DNA of 18,671 bases from Dehalococcoidales bacterium (GCA_028718465.1 JAQULX010000012.1:1-18671); one strand, 5' to 3'. Shown: positions 1 to 9,022, counted from the stretch's first letter. Notes: a model not told the origin generated them from the letters alone. Program-made: numbers and translations.

Positions 1-903
<903 letters not shown>

Positions 904-985
904 AAACAGAGTTTATTAGCTCATTAATTCAATGTTGTTAAAAAAAACTTCCTTCCGCTATCCAGTTGTTAAGGTTCTTACTGCG

Positions 986-1002
986 GTCCTCATTTCGAGG
1001 AC
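986..1002 (-). other. Hairpin at start of the 16S leader
   Basis: A perfect 6-bp inverted repeat (GTCCTC / GAGGAC, loop of 5 nt) sits just after the predicted P2 start and about 85 nt before mature 16S. It could be a leader stem that protects the transcript or takes part in antitermination or processing. No clear boxA-like sequence was recognised beside it. Confidence 0.5.
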
Positions 1003-1010
1003 ACTTTTGC

Positions 1011-1039
1011 ATATTACCACGTCTCTGTTTTTTTGTCAA
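1011..1039 (-). promoter_or_regulatory. rRNA promoter P2
   Basis: A second minus-strand promoter lies about 120 bp closer to 16S: perfect -35 TTGACA (1039-1034), a 17-bp spacer, and -10 TAATAT (1016-1011). Tandem P1/P2 promoters are common in bacterial rRNA operons. The predicted start near 1004 is immediately followed by a small hairpin. Confidence 0.8.
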
Positions 1040-1133
1040 CATCACCCGTGGGGGTCAATTTTTGCGATTTTTAAAACCCCCAGGCTTCCCAATACTAAGG
1101 GGAGAGGTACTGTGGGCATCCAGAAACATTGTT

Positions 1134-1162
1134 ATCTTAGCATATCCTTTTTGACCTGTCAA
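1134..1162 (-). promoter_or_regulatory. rRNA promoter P1
   Basis: Read on the minus strand, a perfect -35 TTGACA (1162-1157) is followed after exactly 17 bp by TAAGAT (1139-1134), a good -10. It points toward the 16S gene and would start a leader of about 225 nt. It is the upstream member of a tandem pair. Confidence 0.75.
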
Positions 1163-1295
1163 ATCAGTTTTTTCGGGTGTTTTTCCCGGCTTGTTTTTCT
1201 CGCACTCAACCTTATTGCCCGTACTTATTGACAGTATCATCCGGGAATGCATAAAATTGGAGTAGCTGAACCAATGTTAATTATAAACTTGTATT

Positions 1296-1646
1296 GTGAG
1301 GTCGCCGAATTATCAGATATGCCCGCAAGCATTAATCTGCTGGATTCAACCCAATACAGAAAGGCTGAAGCCGATTAAAAAGAAACCGGAGCCCATAATA
1401 GTTGAAGACCTGCTGAGACATATGATCGTCAAAGCGACTCATAACAAGAATGTGGTTGTGACTCCAGAATGCACCTTCAAAGACCTGGGCGTTGACTCTA
1501 TGAGCGTGGTCAATATATTAGTCGCGCTTGAAGATAAGCTGGGAATCGATATAGAGGACAACGATTTAAAGACCATTAGAAACATGGGCTCTTTCATCGA
1601 CTATTTAAAGAGAAAAACCACAGAGAATAATATCCGGAACTGCTGA
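1296..1646 (+). CDS. Acyl carrier protein-like (phosphopantetheine-binding)
   Basis: The C-terminal 80 residues form a carrier-protein fold: a first helix (IIVEDLLRHMIVKA), then DLGVDSM with Ser68 as the expected 4'-phosphopantetheine attachment site, then helix II (VVNILVALEDKLGIDI) and a closing helix (MGSFIDYLKRK). Such proteins carry acyl or aminoacyl groups as thioesters. The usual DSL signature is DSM here. No synthase, ligase or phosphopantetheinyl transferase gene is adjacent, so the pathway is unknown. The start is doubtful: GTG at 1296 has no visible Shine-Dalgarno and gives about 35 extra N-terminal residues without carrier-protein character, while the next in-frame ATG (1422) would cut helix I. 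It is divergent from the rRNA promoters. Confidence 0.8.
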   Translation: MRSPNYQICPQALICWIQPNTERLKPIKKKPEPIIVEDLLRHMIVKATHNKNVVVTPECTFKDLGVDSMSVVNILVALEDKLGIDIEDNDLKTIRNMGSFIDYLKRKTTENNIRNC

Positions 1647-1688
1647 GCCCTGAGCCTTTGCTCTGGATCTTTGCTGCAGGTGGCCTTA

Positions 1689-1717
1689 TTGCTCTGAAGG
1701 TTCAATTATGCTAACAT
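1689..1717 (+). promoter_or_regulatory. Candidate promoter of tRNA-Pro
   Basis: TTGCTC (1689-1694), a 17-bp spacer and TAACAT (1712-1717) would start transcription around 1724, only a few bases before the tRNA. Both boxes are imperfect, so the call rests mainly on position. Confidence 0.4.
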
Positions 1718-1730
1718 ATCAAATAGACGT

Positions 1731-1807
1731 CGGGATGTAGCGCAGCCTGGTAGCGCACCTGAATGGGGTTCAGGTGGTCGGCGGTTCAAATCCGCCCATC
1801 CCGACCA
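1731..1807 (+). tRNA. tRNA-Pro (anticodon GGG)
   Basis: A complete 77-nt cloverleaf with encoded CCA. The acceptor stem pairs CGGGATG (1731-1737) with CATCCCG (1797-1803). The D stem is GCGC/GCGC around AGCCTGGTA. The anticodon stem CCTGA/TCAGG encloses the loop ATGGGGT, so the anticodon is GGG, reading CCC proline codons. The T arm is GGCGG-TTCAAAT-CCGCC. Confidence 0.97.
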
Positions 1808-1823
1808 TTTTCTTAAACGCAAA

Positions 1824-1858
1824 AGCCCTTAAGTGAAAAATTCTTAAGGGCTCTTTTC
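1824..1858. terminator. Bidirectional intrinsic terminator
   Basis: A perfect 10-bp stem, AGCCCTTAAG (1824-1833) and CTTAAGGGCT (1843-1852), with a 9-nt loop. It is followed by a T-rich stretch on the plus strand and a short T run on the minus strand. It ends the tRNA transcript on plus and the 1844-2746 gene on minus. The stop codon of that gene (1844-1846) lies inside the stem. Confidence 0.85.
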
Positions 1859-2746
1859 TTGCCAACTAAAATCCCAGACCCAATCGTTAAACTGTAAATT
1901 ATAATCATCAGTACGCGGGCCAGACCAGTTCAAGCTAGCCTTTGAAACATTGGGGTCAAGAGGTTCGAATAAAATAACCCCCTCTGTCATCGTTCCTGGC
2001 AAGAGTGTGCTATCTGGTTCTTTAATATCTTCATCAAAGACGGTTTTGATTTTGATTTGTTTTGTGCCCTGGACTATAACAGCGTCGAAATGATATAAAG
2101 AAGCTTTATAGTTTGAGTTATTCTCAGCTTTAATATATACCCTGGTTTCCGGTGCTGCGATTTCCAGCTTATCTATAGTGATCGTTAATCCGTTTTGAGT
2201 AATGCTCTCTCCCGATACTACGGTTACTATTGCTGATATGCCTTCGGAGCGGGTAGTAATATTGACTTCACTGGCAACTACTACTGGTAAAACTAACTCT
2301 GCCCCTATTAGATTTTCCGTTTTCCAATATTGGTTGAGTTCACCTTTTAATTTAATCCATGAATTCTCTTTGAGTTCTAATGATTTATCAATTACAATCA
2401 GAGTCCGTTCTCCAAAGACTGCCTCATCAAATTTTGTATCAATGGCTATCTGTGTTTGCGAATTTGTCTTCCTTAATATTTGCTTCACCTTACCTGCCAG
2501 TTCTACAGGGTAACCTATATAGGCTTTTTGGTCCCCCTTCGCTTCGGCTAATACCAAATCCCAATTACTATTCGTTAGAAGCATTTCTGTTGGCGAGGGA
2601 GTAATTTGTGCGGCCACAGGTGTTGAATAAGCTGGCTTTGGAGGCGGAGCTGCTTCACTTAGCAGGCTTCCATAGTCCACCAATAGCCAGCTACCAGCAA
2701 TAAGAGCCCAAATTAATAAAATACGAAATGCAAATTTCTTAACCAT
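1844..2746 (-). CDS. Membrane-anchored or secreted protein with OB-like and DUF4352-like parts
   Basis: A 300-aa protein not recognised by name. Residues 1-32 form a basic start and hydrophobic segment (FRILLIWALIAGSWLLV), either a signal peptide or an N-terminal anchor, followed by a Pro/Ser/Thr-rich linker. Residues about 60-165 alternate short beta strands in a pattern typical of an OB-like barrel: G-P-V-E-L-A-G-K-V, then T-L-I-V-I-D, then W-I-K-L-K-G-E-L. The C-terminal half (about 170-275) resembles DUF4352-type immunoglobulin-like domains seen in secreted lipoproteins and membrane proteins. The start is well supported by AAGGAG six bases before ATG. It is probably monocistronic and ends in the shared terminator with the tRNA gene. 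The domain assignments are by eye. Confidence 0.8.
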   Translation of the reverse strand: MVKKFAFRILLIWALIAGSWLLVDYGSLLSEAAPPPKPAYSTPVAAQITPSPTEMLLTNSNWDLVLAEAKGDQKAYIGYPVELAGKVKQILRKTNSQTQIAIDTKFDEAVFGERTLIVIDKSLELKENSWIKLKGELNQYWKTENLIGAELVLPVVVASEVNITTRSEGISAIVTVVSGESITQNGLTITIDKLEIAAPETRVYIKAENNSNYKASLYHFDAVIVQGTKQIKIKTVFDEDIKEPDSTLLPGTMTEGVILFEPLDPNVSKASLNWSGPRTDDYNLQFNDWVWDFSWQEKSP

Positions 2747-3209
2747 AGTTGTCTCCTTAAGAAATATTTATAGCCTGGAAGTAGGAAGCATGGCATTCAT
2801 CTGACATTTCCCTTTTTAACCCTATCAAGAGTTGATTTCAATCCCGATTCCCTATTAGTAAAAATAGAAGAATTATTGTATTGTCACTTCATCATCTACC
2901 GTGCTTCTTGTTTTGGAGTGATTGATTCTATATACTAACAGGAAGCAGATGATATTTCAGAACCAGCAGGGTAAGTTATAAGACTGAAAATCGTTCTTGA
3001 GCCGGGAAGCATTGATGTTCCCGCGCATCGGCCAGAAAAACGCTCTACCCTGAGTCATACCTGGAAGCAAGCAGAAATCGACTTGAGAAATTATTGGACC
3101 CTCTCCATCTGATCAGGTCATCATGTTACGCTGTGGTGCCAGTTGGAACTCTATTATATTTTATTTATCTTATAATCCAGGCCAAATATTATTCCATGAG
3201 AGGTGAAAT
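2747..3209. other. Intergenic region between divergent genes
   Basis: About 460 bp between two divergently read genes. The left end carries the Shine-Dalgarno of the minus-strand gene and the right end a promoter-like stretch for the ADP-ribosylglycohydrolase. A plus-strand open stretch around 2980-3112 has no start codon or recognisable domain. I see no RNA gene or mobile element. Confidence 0.5.
3143..3176 (+). promoter_or_regulatory. Candidate promoter of the ADP-ribosylglycohydrolase gene
   Basis: TTGGAA (3143-3148) with a 17-bp spacer to TATCTT (3166-3171), overlapped by a perfect TATAAT at 3171-3176. It is followed about 35 bp later by AGAGGTG and the ATG at 3210. Which -10 is used cannot be told. 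Confidence 0.45.
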
Positions 3210-3986
3210 ATGATTGGAGCAATAGCCGGTGATATCATTGGGTCTGCTTATGAATTCCACGGGACAAAGGACCATAATTTCAAAATCTTTGACACGGGAT
3301 ATTGTTTCACAGATGATACCGTTATGACGGTGGCTGTGGCGGATTGCATTCTCCATAATAAGGAATATGCCGCATCCTTCAAGGAATATGGAATACGGTA
3401 TCCGGACGCCGGCTATGGAGGCATGTTCTACCGCTGGCTGAATAGCCGGGATAATAAGCCGTACAATAGCTACGGCAACGGGTCAGCGATGAGAGTCAGT
3501 CCAATCGGTTTTGCCTTTTCCACACTGGATGAAGTCTTAAAAGAAGCGGAACGCAGCGCTGCGGTTACTCATAATCATCCGGAAGGCATTAAAGGCGCCC
3601 AGGCTGTTGCGGCTGCCATTTTCCTGGGACGCCAGGGCGAAACCAAAGACAAAATCCGTGAATATATTGAGGAAATGTTTAACTATGACCTGCATCGTAC
3701 CTTTGATGAAATCCAGCCTTATGTCTGTTTTGATGAGACCTGCCAGGTCTCCGTCCCCCAGGCAATCATTGCCTTTCTGGATTCCGCTAACTATGAGGAT
3801 GCGGTCAGAAAAGCCGTCTCATTAGGCGGAGATGCGGATACTCAAGCCTGTATTGCCGGCGGCATTGCCCAGGCTTATTATAAGCAAATACCGGAATATA
3901 TCCTGAAGGAAACCCGGGGAATACTGGATCCGGAATTGCTTCAAATAGTAGATGAATTTAATATGAAATATTCCATAAATTGGTAA
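3210..3986 (+). CDS. ADP-ribosylglycohydrolase family protein
   Basis: A 258-aa protein of the DraG/ARH family, which removes ADP-ribose from proteins or hydrolyses related O- or N-glycosides using two metal ions (Mg or Mn). The family signatures are in order: GAIAGDIIGS at 3-12, the metal-binding TDDT at 34-37, GNGSAMRV at 89-96, an H-N-H-P-E segment near 121-125, and SLGGDADT at 204-211 supplying the second cluster of metal ligands. Length is normal for the compact bacterial form, with no signal peptide, so it should be cytoplasmic. AGAGGTG precedes the ATG. No ADP-ribosyltransferase or macrodomain gene is beside it, so the substrate is unknown. It appears monocistronic. Confidence 0.92.
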   Translation: MIGAIAGDIIGSAYEFHGTKDHNFKIFDTGYCFTDDTVMTVAVADCILHNKEYAASFKEYGIRYPDAGYGGMFYRWLNSRDNKPYNSYGNGSAMRVSPIGFAFSTLDEVLKEAERSAAVTHNHPEGIKGAQAVAAAIFLGRQGETKDKIREYIEEMFNYDLHRTFDEIQPYVCFDETCQVSVPQAIIAFLDSANYEDAVRKAVSLGGDADTQACIAGGIAQAYYKQIPEYILKETRGILDPELLQIVDEFNMKYSINW

Positions 3987-4031
3987 CAGATGAGGTCCGG
4001 CGCTGTTAGCGAATTTTACCTTGAAATAGGT

Positions 4032-4069
4032 AAAAAGTCCGTCTTTAATGAATAAGGCGGACTTTTTTT
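4032..4069. terminator. Bidirectional intrinsic terminator
   Basis: AAAGTCCG and CGGACTTT arms around a loop of about 15 nt with some further pairing. Seven Ts follow on the plus strand and five on the minus strand. It lies between the convergent ends of the glycohydrolase gene (3986) and the large secreted-protein gene (4090) and can serve both. Confidence 0.9.
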
Positions 4070-4089
4070 ACAATGGTGCGCAGCCGGTC

Positions 4090-6084
4090 TCACCAGGAGT
4101 TCTTCCGCTGGGAATCCGATTTTTTACCTCTTGATTTAATATCGTATGCCTTCTTGTGCTTTTTAAAATCTTTGCTACTGATTTTATAATATTTCTTTGA
4201 GGGTTTAACCTCATTTTTGGGAGATGGCTTAATGCCCTTCCCGGGCATTGGCTTTGCCTTTTTGTCATTGTCACATATTGGCTTTTTGAAGGGAGGAATC
4301 GGTTTGGCCTTTTTTTCGGAGATTACCTTCACATAGTCATTGCCGCTGAAAGCAACCCCCTCAACCTCTCCCGTTATTGTTATCTCAACATTATCTCCAA
4401 CCTCGAGAATTTCCTTGACAGCATTACAGTTAAACTTTACCTTGAGGTCAGGGATTCCATCCTCATCATAATCACCGATCTTGCTTATATTAGCGCAGAA
4501 TATAGACACGCCCTGTTTGTCCTGGTACGCGGGCACAATACCGTTCAGTTTAATTGTTTTGACATCAATCTGGTGAACGTCCTTGCCCGGAACCTCAATA
4601 TATACTGCAATCGGTTTACAACTTGCCTTGAGATCTATAATATCCTGTTCAACATCAACAGTCGCCTCTTCAGTATTATTATCGTTATCGGTCACGGTTA
4701 TGGTTACAGATGCGGAACCCGTATTGCCTGCTTTATCCGCGGCTTCCACGGTTATTGTCAGGTCTCCGGGGGTCAGCGGTGCGGTAAGCGGGCCTGATGA
4801 TATTACCTCAACAGCAAGGCTGTCATCGCAGGCATCTGTAGCCGTGTACTCGAGGTCAACATCCATGTCACAGGATATGCTGCCGCCATCCACGGGACTG
4901 GTAATAGTTACCACCGGACCTGTGGTATCCTCAACCGTAATTGTCTGGCTGACATTGGCGCTGTTGCCGGACGCATCTGTAGCGGTCCAGATGACAATAG
5001 TATCGCCCGGCGGGAAAACTGGAGGAGCATCGCAATCTATCACCGGTGACGGGTCCGCATTATCAATGACTACAGGGTACTCCAGGCTAATAACAGTGCT
5101 GTCCGGTCCTTCTTGCTCGATATTGATGTCATCAGGAGGAACAATAACCGGCGGCTCGGTATCAATCACGGTTACCTGTTGAACAGCCTCTGCCGTATTG
5201 CCTGATTCGTCGGTAGCTGTCCAGGTAACACTGGTGGTCCCTATCGGGAATTCGGCCGGAGCGTCATTGGCAACAATTACTTCTCCACCGGAGTTATCCG
5301 AAACTGCCGGAGTTCCCAATTCTATGTTTGCGGCGACTGCCGCACCCGGGTCAGCAGGTACAGTCAGGTCTTCCGGAGCGGTGATGACGGGGGGTGTAGT
5401 GTCTACGTTTGGGTCATTATAAACGCTTATAAAGTGCGCCGTAGTGCCCGAGTTTCCATTAGTGTCGAAAACCTCCAGTTCTATCAGATATTCACCGGGT
5501 GAAGAAAAGGAGTACGTAAATGTGGGGATGGTTGATGAGTGAGTTTTAACTATGATGCTGTTACTGCTGATGATGTTCCAGTTATAATTGTAGAGATAAG
5601 CGTTACTTCCCGAATAGGAAATACTGGCATCAATAACTATCGGCTGGTTTATGTAAACCAGCCTGGGACTGACAGTGAACGACGCCATGGGGCCTGCATC
5701 TGTTGTAATCGTGATAGAAGACGAAGCCTCCGAAGTGGCGCCGTAGGAGTCGGTAACCCTGAGAGATAGAGGTATTATAGTTCCTGACGGATAATCCCCG
5801 GTAACAAAGCCTGGAATCGTCGGATTAGGGCCAAAGTAATCTTCAAAAATTCCATCGTTATCAAGGTCCCAGATATATTCCGCAATATAGTCGCCTGTTG
5901 CCTGGTCCGGGTCATCAGACCAGCTGCCATTCAAAATAATATCTACTCCAGGAGCTGCAAAGTAAGGCCCATCCGCGTCGGCTACCGGGGCCTGGTTTTC
6001 GGCTGCCTGCAGAGGTACTCCTACTGCCATATTCGCGAAGACTGCCAGTAGTACCAGGGACAGGAAGAAAAGCTTCTTGTTCAT
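4090..6084 (-). CDS. Secreted multidomain PKD/HYR repeat protein
   Basis: A 664-aa exported protein. Residues 1-28 are a signal peptide (MNKKLFFLSLVLLAVFANMA, cleavage likely after AAE or QAA). Residues about 31-130 and 132-225 are two PKD-like beta domains (D-A-D-G-P-Y, then L-R-V-T-D-S-Y-G; later S-P-G-E-Y-L-I-E-L-E-V-F-D). About 230-310 and 310-387 are two HYR domains (TTPPVITAP; TWTATDESGN; TATDASGN). About 388-467 is a further bacterial Ig-like domain. An acidic D-Y-D-E-D-G-I-P-D segment at 538-546 could bind calcium. The last 75 residues are Lys/Pro-rich and very basic, with no LPXTG or membrane anchor. Such proteins act in surface adhesion or matrix; the basic tail may bind acidic polymers. 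AAAGGAG lies 6 bases before ATG. Function is inferred from architecture only. Confidence 0.88.
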   Translation of the reverse strand: MNKKLFFLSLVLLAVFANMAVGVPLQAAENQAPVADADGPYFAAPGVDIILNGSWSDDPDQATGDYIAEYIWDLDNDGIFEDYFGPNPTIPGFVTGDYPSGTIIPLSLRVTDSYGATSEASSSITITTDAGPMASFTVSPRLVYINQPIVIDASISYSGSNAYLYNYNWNIISSNSIIVKTHSSTIPTFTYSFSSPGEYLIELEVFDTNGNSGTTAHFISVYNDPNVDTTPPVITAPEDLTVPADPGAAVAANIELGTPAVSDNSGGEVIVANDAPAEFPIGTTSVTWTATDESGNTAEAVQQVTVIDTEPPVIVPPDDINIEQEGPDSTVISLEYPVVIDNADPSPVIDCDAPPVFPPGDTIVIWTATDASGNSANVSQTITVEDTTGPVVTITSPVDGGSISCDMDVDLEYTATDACDDSLAVEVISSGPLTAPLTPGDLTITVEAADKAGNTGSASVTITVTDNDNNTEEATVDVEQDIIDLKASCKPIAVYIEVPGKDVHQIDVKTIKLNGIVPAYQDKQGVSIFCANISKIGDYDEDGIPDLKVKFNCNAVKEILEVGDNVEITITGEVEGVAFSGNDYVKVISEKKAKPIPPFKKPICDNDKKAKPMPGKGIKPSPKNEVKPSKKYYKISSKDFKKHKKAYDIKSRGKKSDSQRKNSW

Positions 6085-6375
6085 ACGAGTCTCCTTTTAG
6101 ATTAGCTCTCCTTGTTACATCATAATAATCGACCGTCCGGGTGGGCTGGCCTCACTCTGGACAAGAGAAGCTAAAATATTTAAAAACTAAGACTCCGCCT
6201 CTCCACTCCCCTCAAAACCAGCGCAGTCATTAACAGGCGCCCATATACGACTACTCTAACAGGGGAGCCCATGAAACGTCTATAGGAAATTGGTTCTAGG
6301 CAGGAACGTGGTCCGGGAATGAGGCGGTGTTTGGATTCAGGTGATTAAAATGGTTTGAATTTGATCTGATCTTAA

Positions 6376-6404
6376 TTGACAAATAAAAAAGAGTATGTTT
6401 AAAT
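6376..6404 (+). promoter_or_regulatory. Promoter of the split FemAB-like gene
   Basis: Perfect -35 TTGACA (6376-6381), a 17-bp spacer and TTAAAT (6399-6404) as -10. It points to the gene starting at 6574 and leaves a leader of about 165 nt with two hairpins. Confidence 0.6.
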
Positions 6405-6407
6405 AAG

Positions 6408-6456
6408 CCTCAAGTAAAGGTTGAGGGGCATTATCATAATTGTTTCATTATGGTAA
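6408..6456 (+). other. Two adjacent leader hairpins
   Basis: CCTCAA/TTGAGG (6408-6413 and 6421-6426, loop 7 nt) is followed directly by a 10-bp stem with one G-T pair, TTATCATAAT (6431-6440) and ATTATGGTAA (6447-6456), loop 6 nt. Both would lie at the very 5' end of the transcript. No T tract follows, so they are not ordinary terminators. They could stabilise the mRNA or bind a protein. Confidence 0.45.
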
Positions 6457-6573
6457 TTTCAATTGGTTCTGGATGAACGACCCTTATTTCGTTTACATCT
6501 CCCAAACATTCTATCCTGACAGATTAACCTCATTGTTACCTTGACTTACCAGGCATCCGCTGAATATAAGAGA

Positions 6574-7643
6574 ATGAGAATTAGAGAAGCCACTGAATCT
6601 GATAAGCCAGCCTGGGATAATTTTGTCAACACCCAGGGCGGTATGTTTCATCAATATTACGATTGGAAACAGGTCTATAAAGCTATCGGCCAATCTTTTT
6701 TCCCTCTGATGATAGAAGATGACAAATCAGAACTGGTGGGTATATTTTCTCTGGTAAGAGAGGACCACAAATTCTATTCATTACTTTTCGGGGCTGGATT
6801 TAAAAGCGTGCTATTCAGAAACCCTGTTCCTTCAGACAGGCAATACGAGATAACTTCAGCAGTAATCAAATATATTGAGGATAACTATGCTTCACGGTGC
6901 GCCACTTTTTTGATAACGATCAATTGCCTGTTGGTTACAAAGAAGAGCAAGACAGGGCATTAATTGATAGTGGATTCCGTATAAGGTATAACAAAGAAAC
7001 CGGTTTACCCTGTTCGCACGTGCTTCCTCTTGAATCTCCGTTTGAAGAAAAAATCTGGAAAGGATTATGGTCGCAAAAGCTCCGTCAGGCCTTAAACAAG
7101 GTTGAAAAAAAGGGCATAGTTGTTATCCAGGACCGTGACCTGAAGTATGTAGAAGAATACGTGAAAAACGTAATAGCCAACTATAAACGCCACGGTCACC
7201 AACCTCCCAGCCGGGAATTTCTTATAACTGCATTTAAAGTATTTAAGAACAATACCAAATTATTTGCAGCTTTAGATCACGATAAACCGGTTGCCCTGCT
7301 GTCCTGTATATATACTCCTTCAACATGCTATTTATGGGAAATAGGGACTCCCGGTAAAGAAACAGGGGATGTAAATAAATATTGTTACAAGAAAGCCATA
7401 CAGGACGCCTGTAATGAAGGCTACAAGTATGTCGATTTTTTGGGTTCTTATACCACCGGCCTGTCCAGTCTCAAGAAACGTTTTGGAACACAACAAACGC
7501 CCATCATGGTATATGAAAAGAGGTATTCCGCTCCCAGAGTGCTGCTCCGATACGGGCCGCTTGTGATCAAATATATATTCCAGGACCGAAAATATATTTG
7601 GGACAATAAATCCAAAATCTGGGACGCTATTCGCCGCTGGTAA
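6574..7643 (+). pseudogene. FemAB/GNAT-type aminoacyl or acyl transferase, split by a frameshift
   Basis: Two overlapping frames together make one protein of about 356 aa. The first (start ATG 6574, MRIREATESDKPAWDNFV) gives the N-terminal GNAT-like half and runs out of frame to a stop at 6963. The second carries the rest to 7643: LIDSGF, the W-S-Q-K-L-R-Q-A-L-N-K helix, and C-terminal Y-K-Y-V-D-F-L-G-S plus L-K-K-R-F-G-T. This order matches the FemAB/Acetyltransf_6 family, which transfers amino acids or acyl groups to cell-envelope precursors or polymers. The frames join at a run of six T (6906-6911); one extra T restores a continuous reading (A-T-F-F-D-N-D-Q). An in-frame TTG at 6541 has less support than ATG 6574. 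It may be a true mutation, a sequencing error or slippage. Confidence 0.8.
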
Positions 7644-7723
7644 CAAAATACGCCCCGAATTTTCAGAGGAAACGCTGGAAGGAAGTTTGGGATTGCGTTT
7701 ATTCCTTTGTATCATACATATAG

Positions 7724-7789
7724 AACAACCCTCCTGTGTCGCTGTATTTATCTCTAAATACTTTGCCTGCTACAGAAGGGTTGTTTTTG
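7724..7789 (+). terminator. Intrinsic terminator after the FemAB-like gene
   Basis: A 9-bp stem, AACAACCCT (7724-7732) with AGGGTTGTT (7777-7785), extended inward by CTGT/ACAG after a one-base mismatch, then a T run. The long loop contains its own small stem (TATTTA/TAAATA, 7745-7760). Confidence 0.75.
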
Positions 7790-7847
7790 TCTTGTGTTAC
7801 CTTCTTAACTTATCCCCGTTTTTCGGGGCGTGCCATGATCAAATGAT

Positions 7848-8807
7848 TTATTCTCCGGTATTATCGATATTCGAACTACTATCATTGGATTTAGTCCAGC
7901 GTTCCAAAATCTTTCCGGCAGCCTTGCGGCCGCCCAGTCCGAAGGCAATAGCCGCGGCTACTGCAATAGCCCCCAACATCAAACCAAATACCAGTAAAAT
8001 AATATCGTTAGCAAAACCCATAGCGCGCAGTCCAATAGCGACGCTTAATACTATTATGAAAATCCTGACCAGCGAAATCAGGGTTTGCGACCTGCCACCA
8101 GCCCGCAGAATGTTGGCTACCATATTAGCCACGAAGATACCGATACCAATCACGACCACACCCAGGATGACCAGTGCCAGGAATTCCGTGAAGCTGGCTA
8201 CCAGCTCATTTACCATAGTAAAACCGAGCAAATCAGCCGCCATTAGTATGCCAAAAAGCATTAAAAAGACCATTACTATGTAGCCTACCAGATGCGCCGG
8301 GGAACCGGCTCCTTCCACTGGCTGATGGGTTAGACCCAGCTTGACCGGCAGTTCGTTAAAATGAATTTTAGTTAATAATTTCGTGACCAGTCCGGCAAGG
8401 AAACGACCAACCAGGTAGATAATAACCAGCACTATTATCGCTGCCAGTATATTGGGTATCGCGGCAAATATTTTTTCAAATAATACCGTGATCGAGTTCA
8501 ATACACCCCGTAAACCCAGTACCTGCAGTATCGCCAGTATGAACAATATCCAGACGATCCACCAGACAGCTGTACCTGTCCCTTCCGCCACCGGCCACTC
8601 GCTTTTATCCCTCGGATTCCCGCCTTTGCCCAGCCTTTTGTCAATTCCACTGGCTCTTACTATCTTTCTGAAAACAGATCTTAATACTTTGGCCAGAATC
8701 CAGGCTATCAGGAGCAAAACAAGTGCGCCAATTATATATGGTAAGTACTGCAAAATGGAAGAGAAAAAACTCTGCAATGGCTCAATAAAAATTGCATTCC
8801 AATCCAT
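7848..8807 (-). CDS. TM_helix / mechanosensitive-channel-like membrane protein
   Basis: A 319-aa very hydrophobic protein with about seven predicted membrane segments (near 20-45, 80-98, 110-138, 170-195, 205-235, 243-262 and 268-293). It carries repeated conserved TM_helix units: the motif L-V-I-I-Y-L-V-G-R-F-L-A-G-L, the similar I-G-I-F-V-A-N-M-V-A-N-I-L, and the ending A-I-A-F-G-L-G-G-R-K-A-A-G-K. This repeat defines a group of proteins annotated as small-conductance mechanosensitive channel relatives (CmpX-like). The large C-terminal MscS domain is missing, as is usual for this subgroup. It likely responds to membrane tension or osmotic change. GGGAGG lies 8 bases before the ATG. A collapsed copy lies at 9603-9728. 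Confidence 0.85.
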   Translation of the reverse strand: MDWNAIFIEPLQSFFSSILQYLPYIIGALVLLLIAWILAKVLRSVFRKIVRASGIDKRLGKGGNPRDKSEWPVAEGTGTAVWWIVWILFILAILQVLGLRGVLNSITVLFEKIFAAIPNILAAIIVLVIIYLVGRFLAGLVTKLLTKIHFNELPVKLGLTHQPVEGAGSPAHLVGYIVMVFLMLFGILMAADLLGFTMVNELVASFTEFLALVILGVVVIGIGIFVANMVANILRAGGRSQTLISLVRIFIIVLSVAIGLRAMGFANDIILLVFGLMLGAIAVAAAIAFGLGGRKAAGKILERWTKSNDSSSNIDNTGE

Positions 8808-8891
8808 GAATCCAAACCTCCCTAAATAATTTCTGGTGATTCAAAATTTTCTTTTGTGGGATGGTAAGGTAATTGTACTGAATCCGGATCA

Positions 8892-8909
8892 TCAGAATAT
8901 TTTATGCAT
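8892..8909 (-). CDS. Possible 5-codon leader peptide upstream of the channel gene
   Basis: A near-perfect Shine-Dalgarno GGAGGTGA (8920-8913) stands six bases (from GGAGG) before an ATG, but the frame reads only M-H-K-I-F before TGA. The TGA overlaps a second ATG (TGATG) opening a 43-codon frame that runs past the channel gene's start. Such a strong ribosome site about 85 bases upstream of the real start suggests a translated leader. It could equally be the relic of a lost gene. Confidence 0.3.
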   Translation of the reverse strand: MHKIF

Positions 8910-8958
8910 ATATCACCTCCTTGCACGTCCTTTTTGTAATGGCTCATTAATTACTCTT

Positions 8959-9022
8959 GTTATAACACCAACAAACTCTTCCAAAATTCTAATATGTTGG
9001 ACTTTGGACAAAAATTGTCCAA
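8959..9022 (-). promoter_or_regulatory. Candidate operator and -10 upstream of the channel gene
   Basis: A perfect palindrome TTGGACAA-AAA-TTGTCCAA covers 9004-9022. It overlaps a wider inverted repeat, TGTTGGAC (8995-9002) with GTCCAACA (9017-9024). A TATAAC hexamer on the minus strand (8964-8959) could be the -10 of the transcript entering the leader and the channel gene. The palindrome has the size of a dimeric repressor operator; the protein is unknown. Confidence 0.4.

Larger units (their letters stand above)
6085..6573. other. Intergenic region with promoter and hairpins
   Basis: About 490 bp between divergent genes. The right half holds a plus-strand promoter and two hairpins (annotated separately). 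The left part has an imperfect direct repeat, TAACAGG followed by GCCCAT, at about 6230-6247 and 6258-6273, of unknown meaning. No ORF or RNA gene is supported. Confidence 0.5.

Noticed and set aside
2980..3112. Plus-strand open stretch as remnant of a transposase or other gene
   Set aside because: No start codon, no domain that I recognise and no flanking repeats.
6541..6573. TTG at 6541 as start of the FemAB-like gene
   Set aside because: No ribosome site, and the 11 extra residues do not fit the family; ATG 6574 begins the typical N-terminus.
7813..7828. CCCCG/CGGGG hairpin as terminator of the channel gene
   Set aside because: The stem is only 5 bp and no T tract follows on the minus strand.
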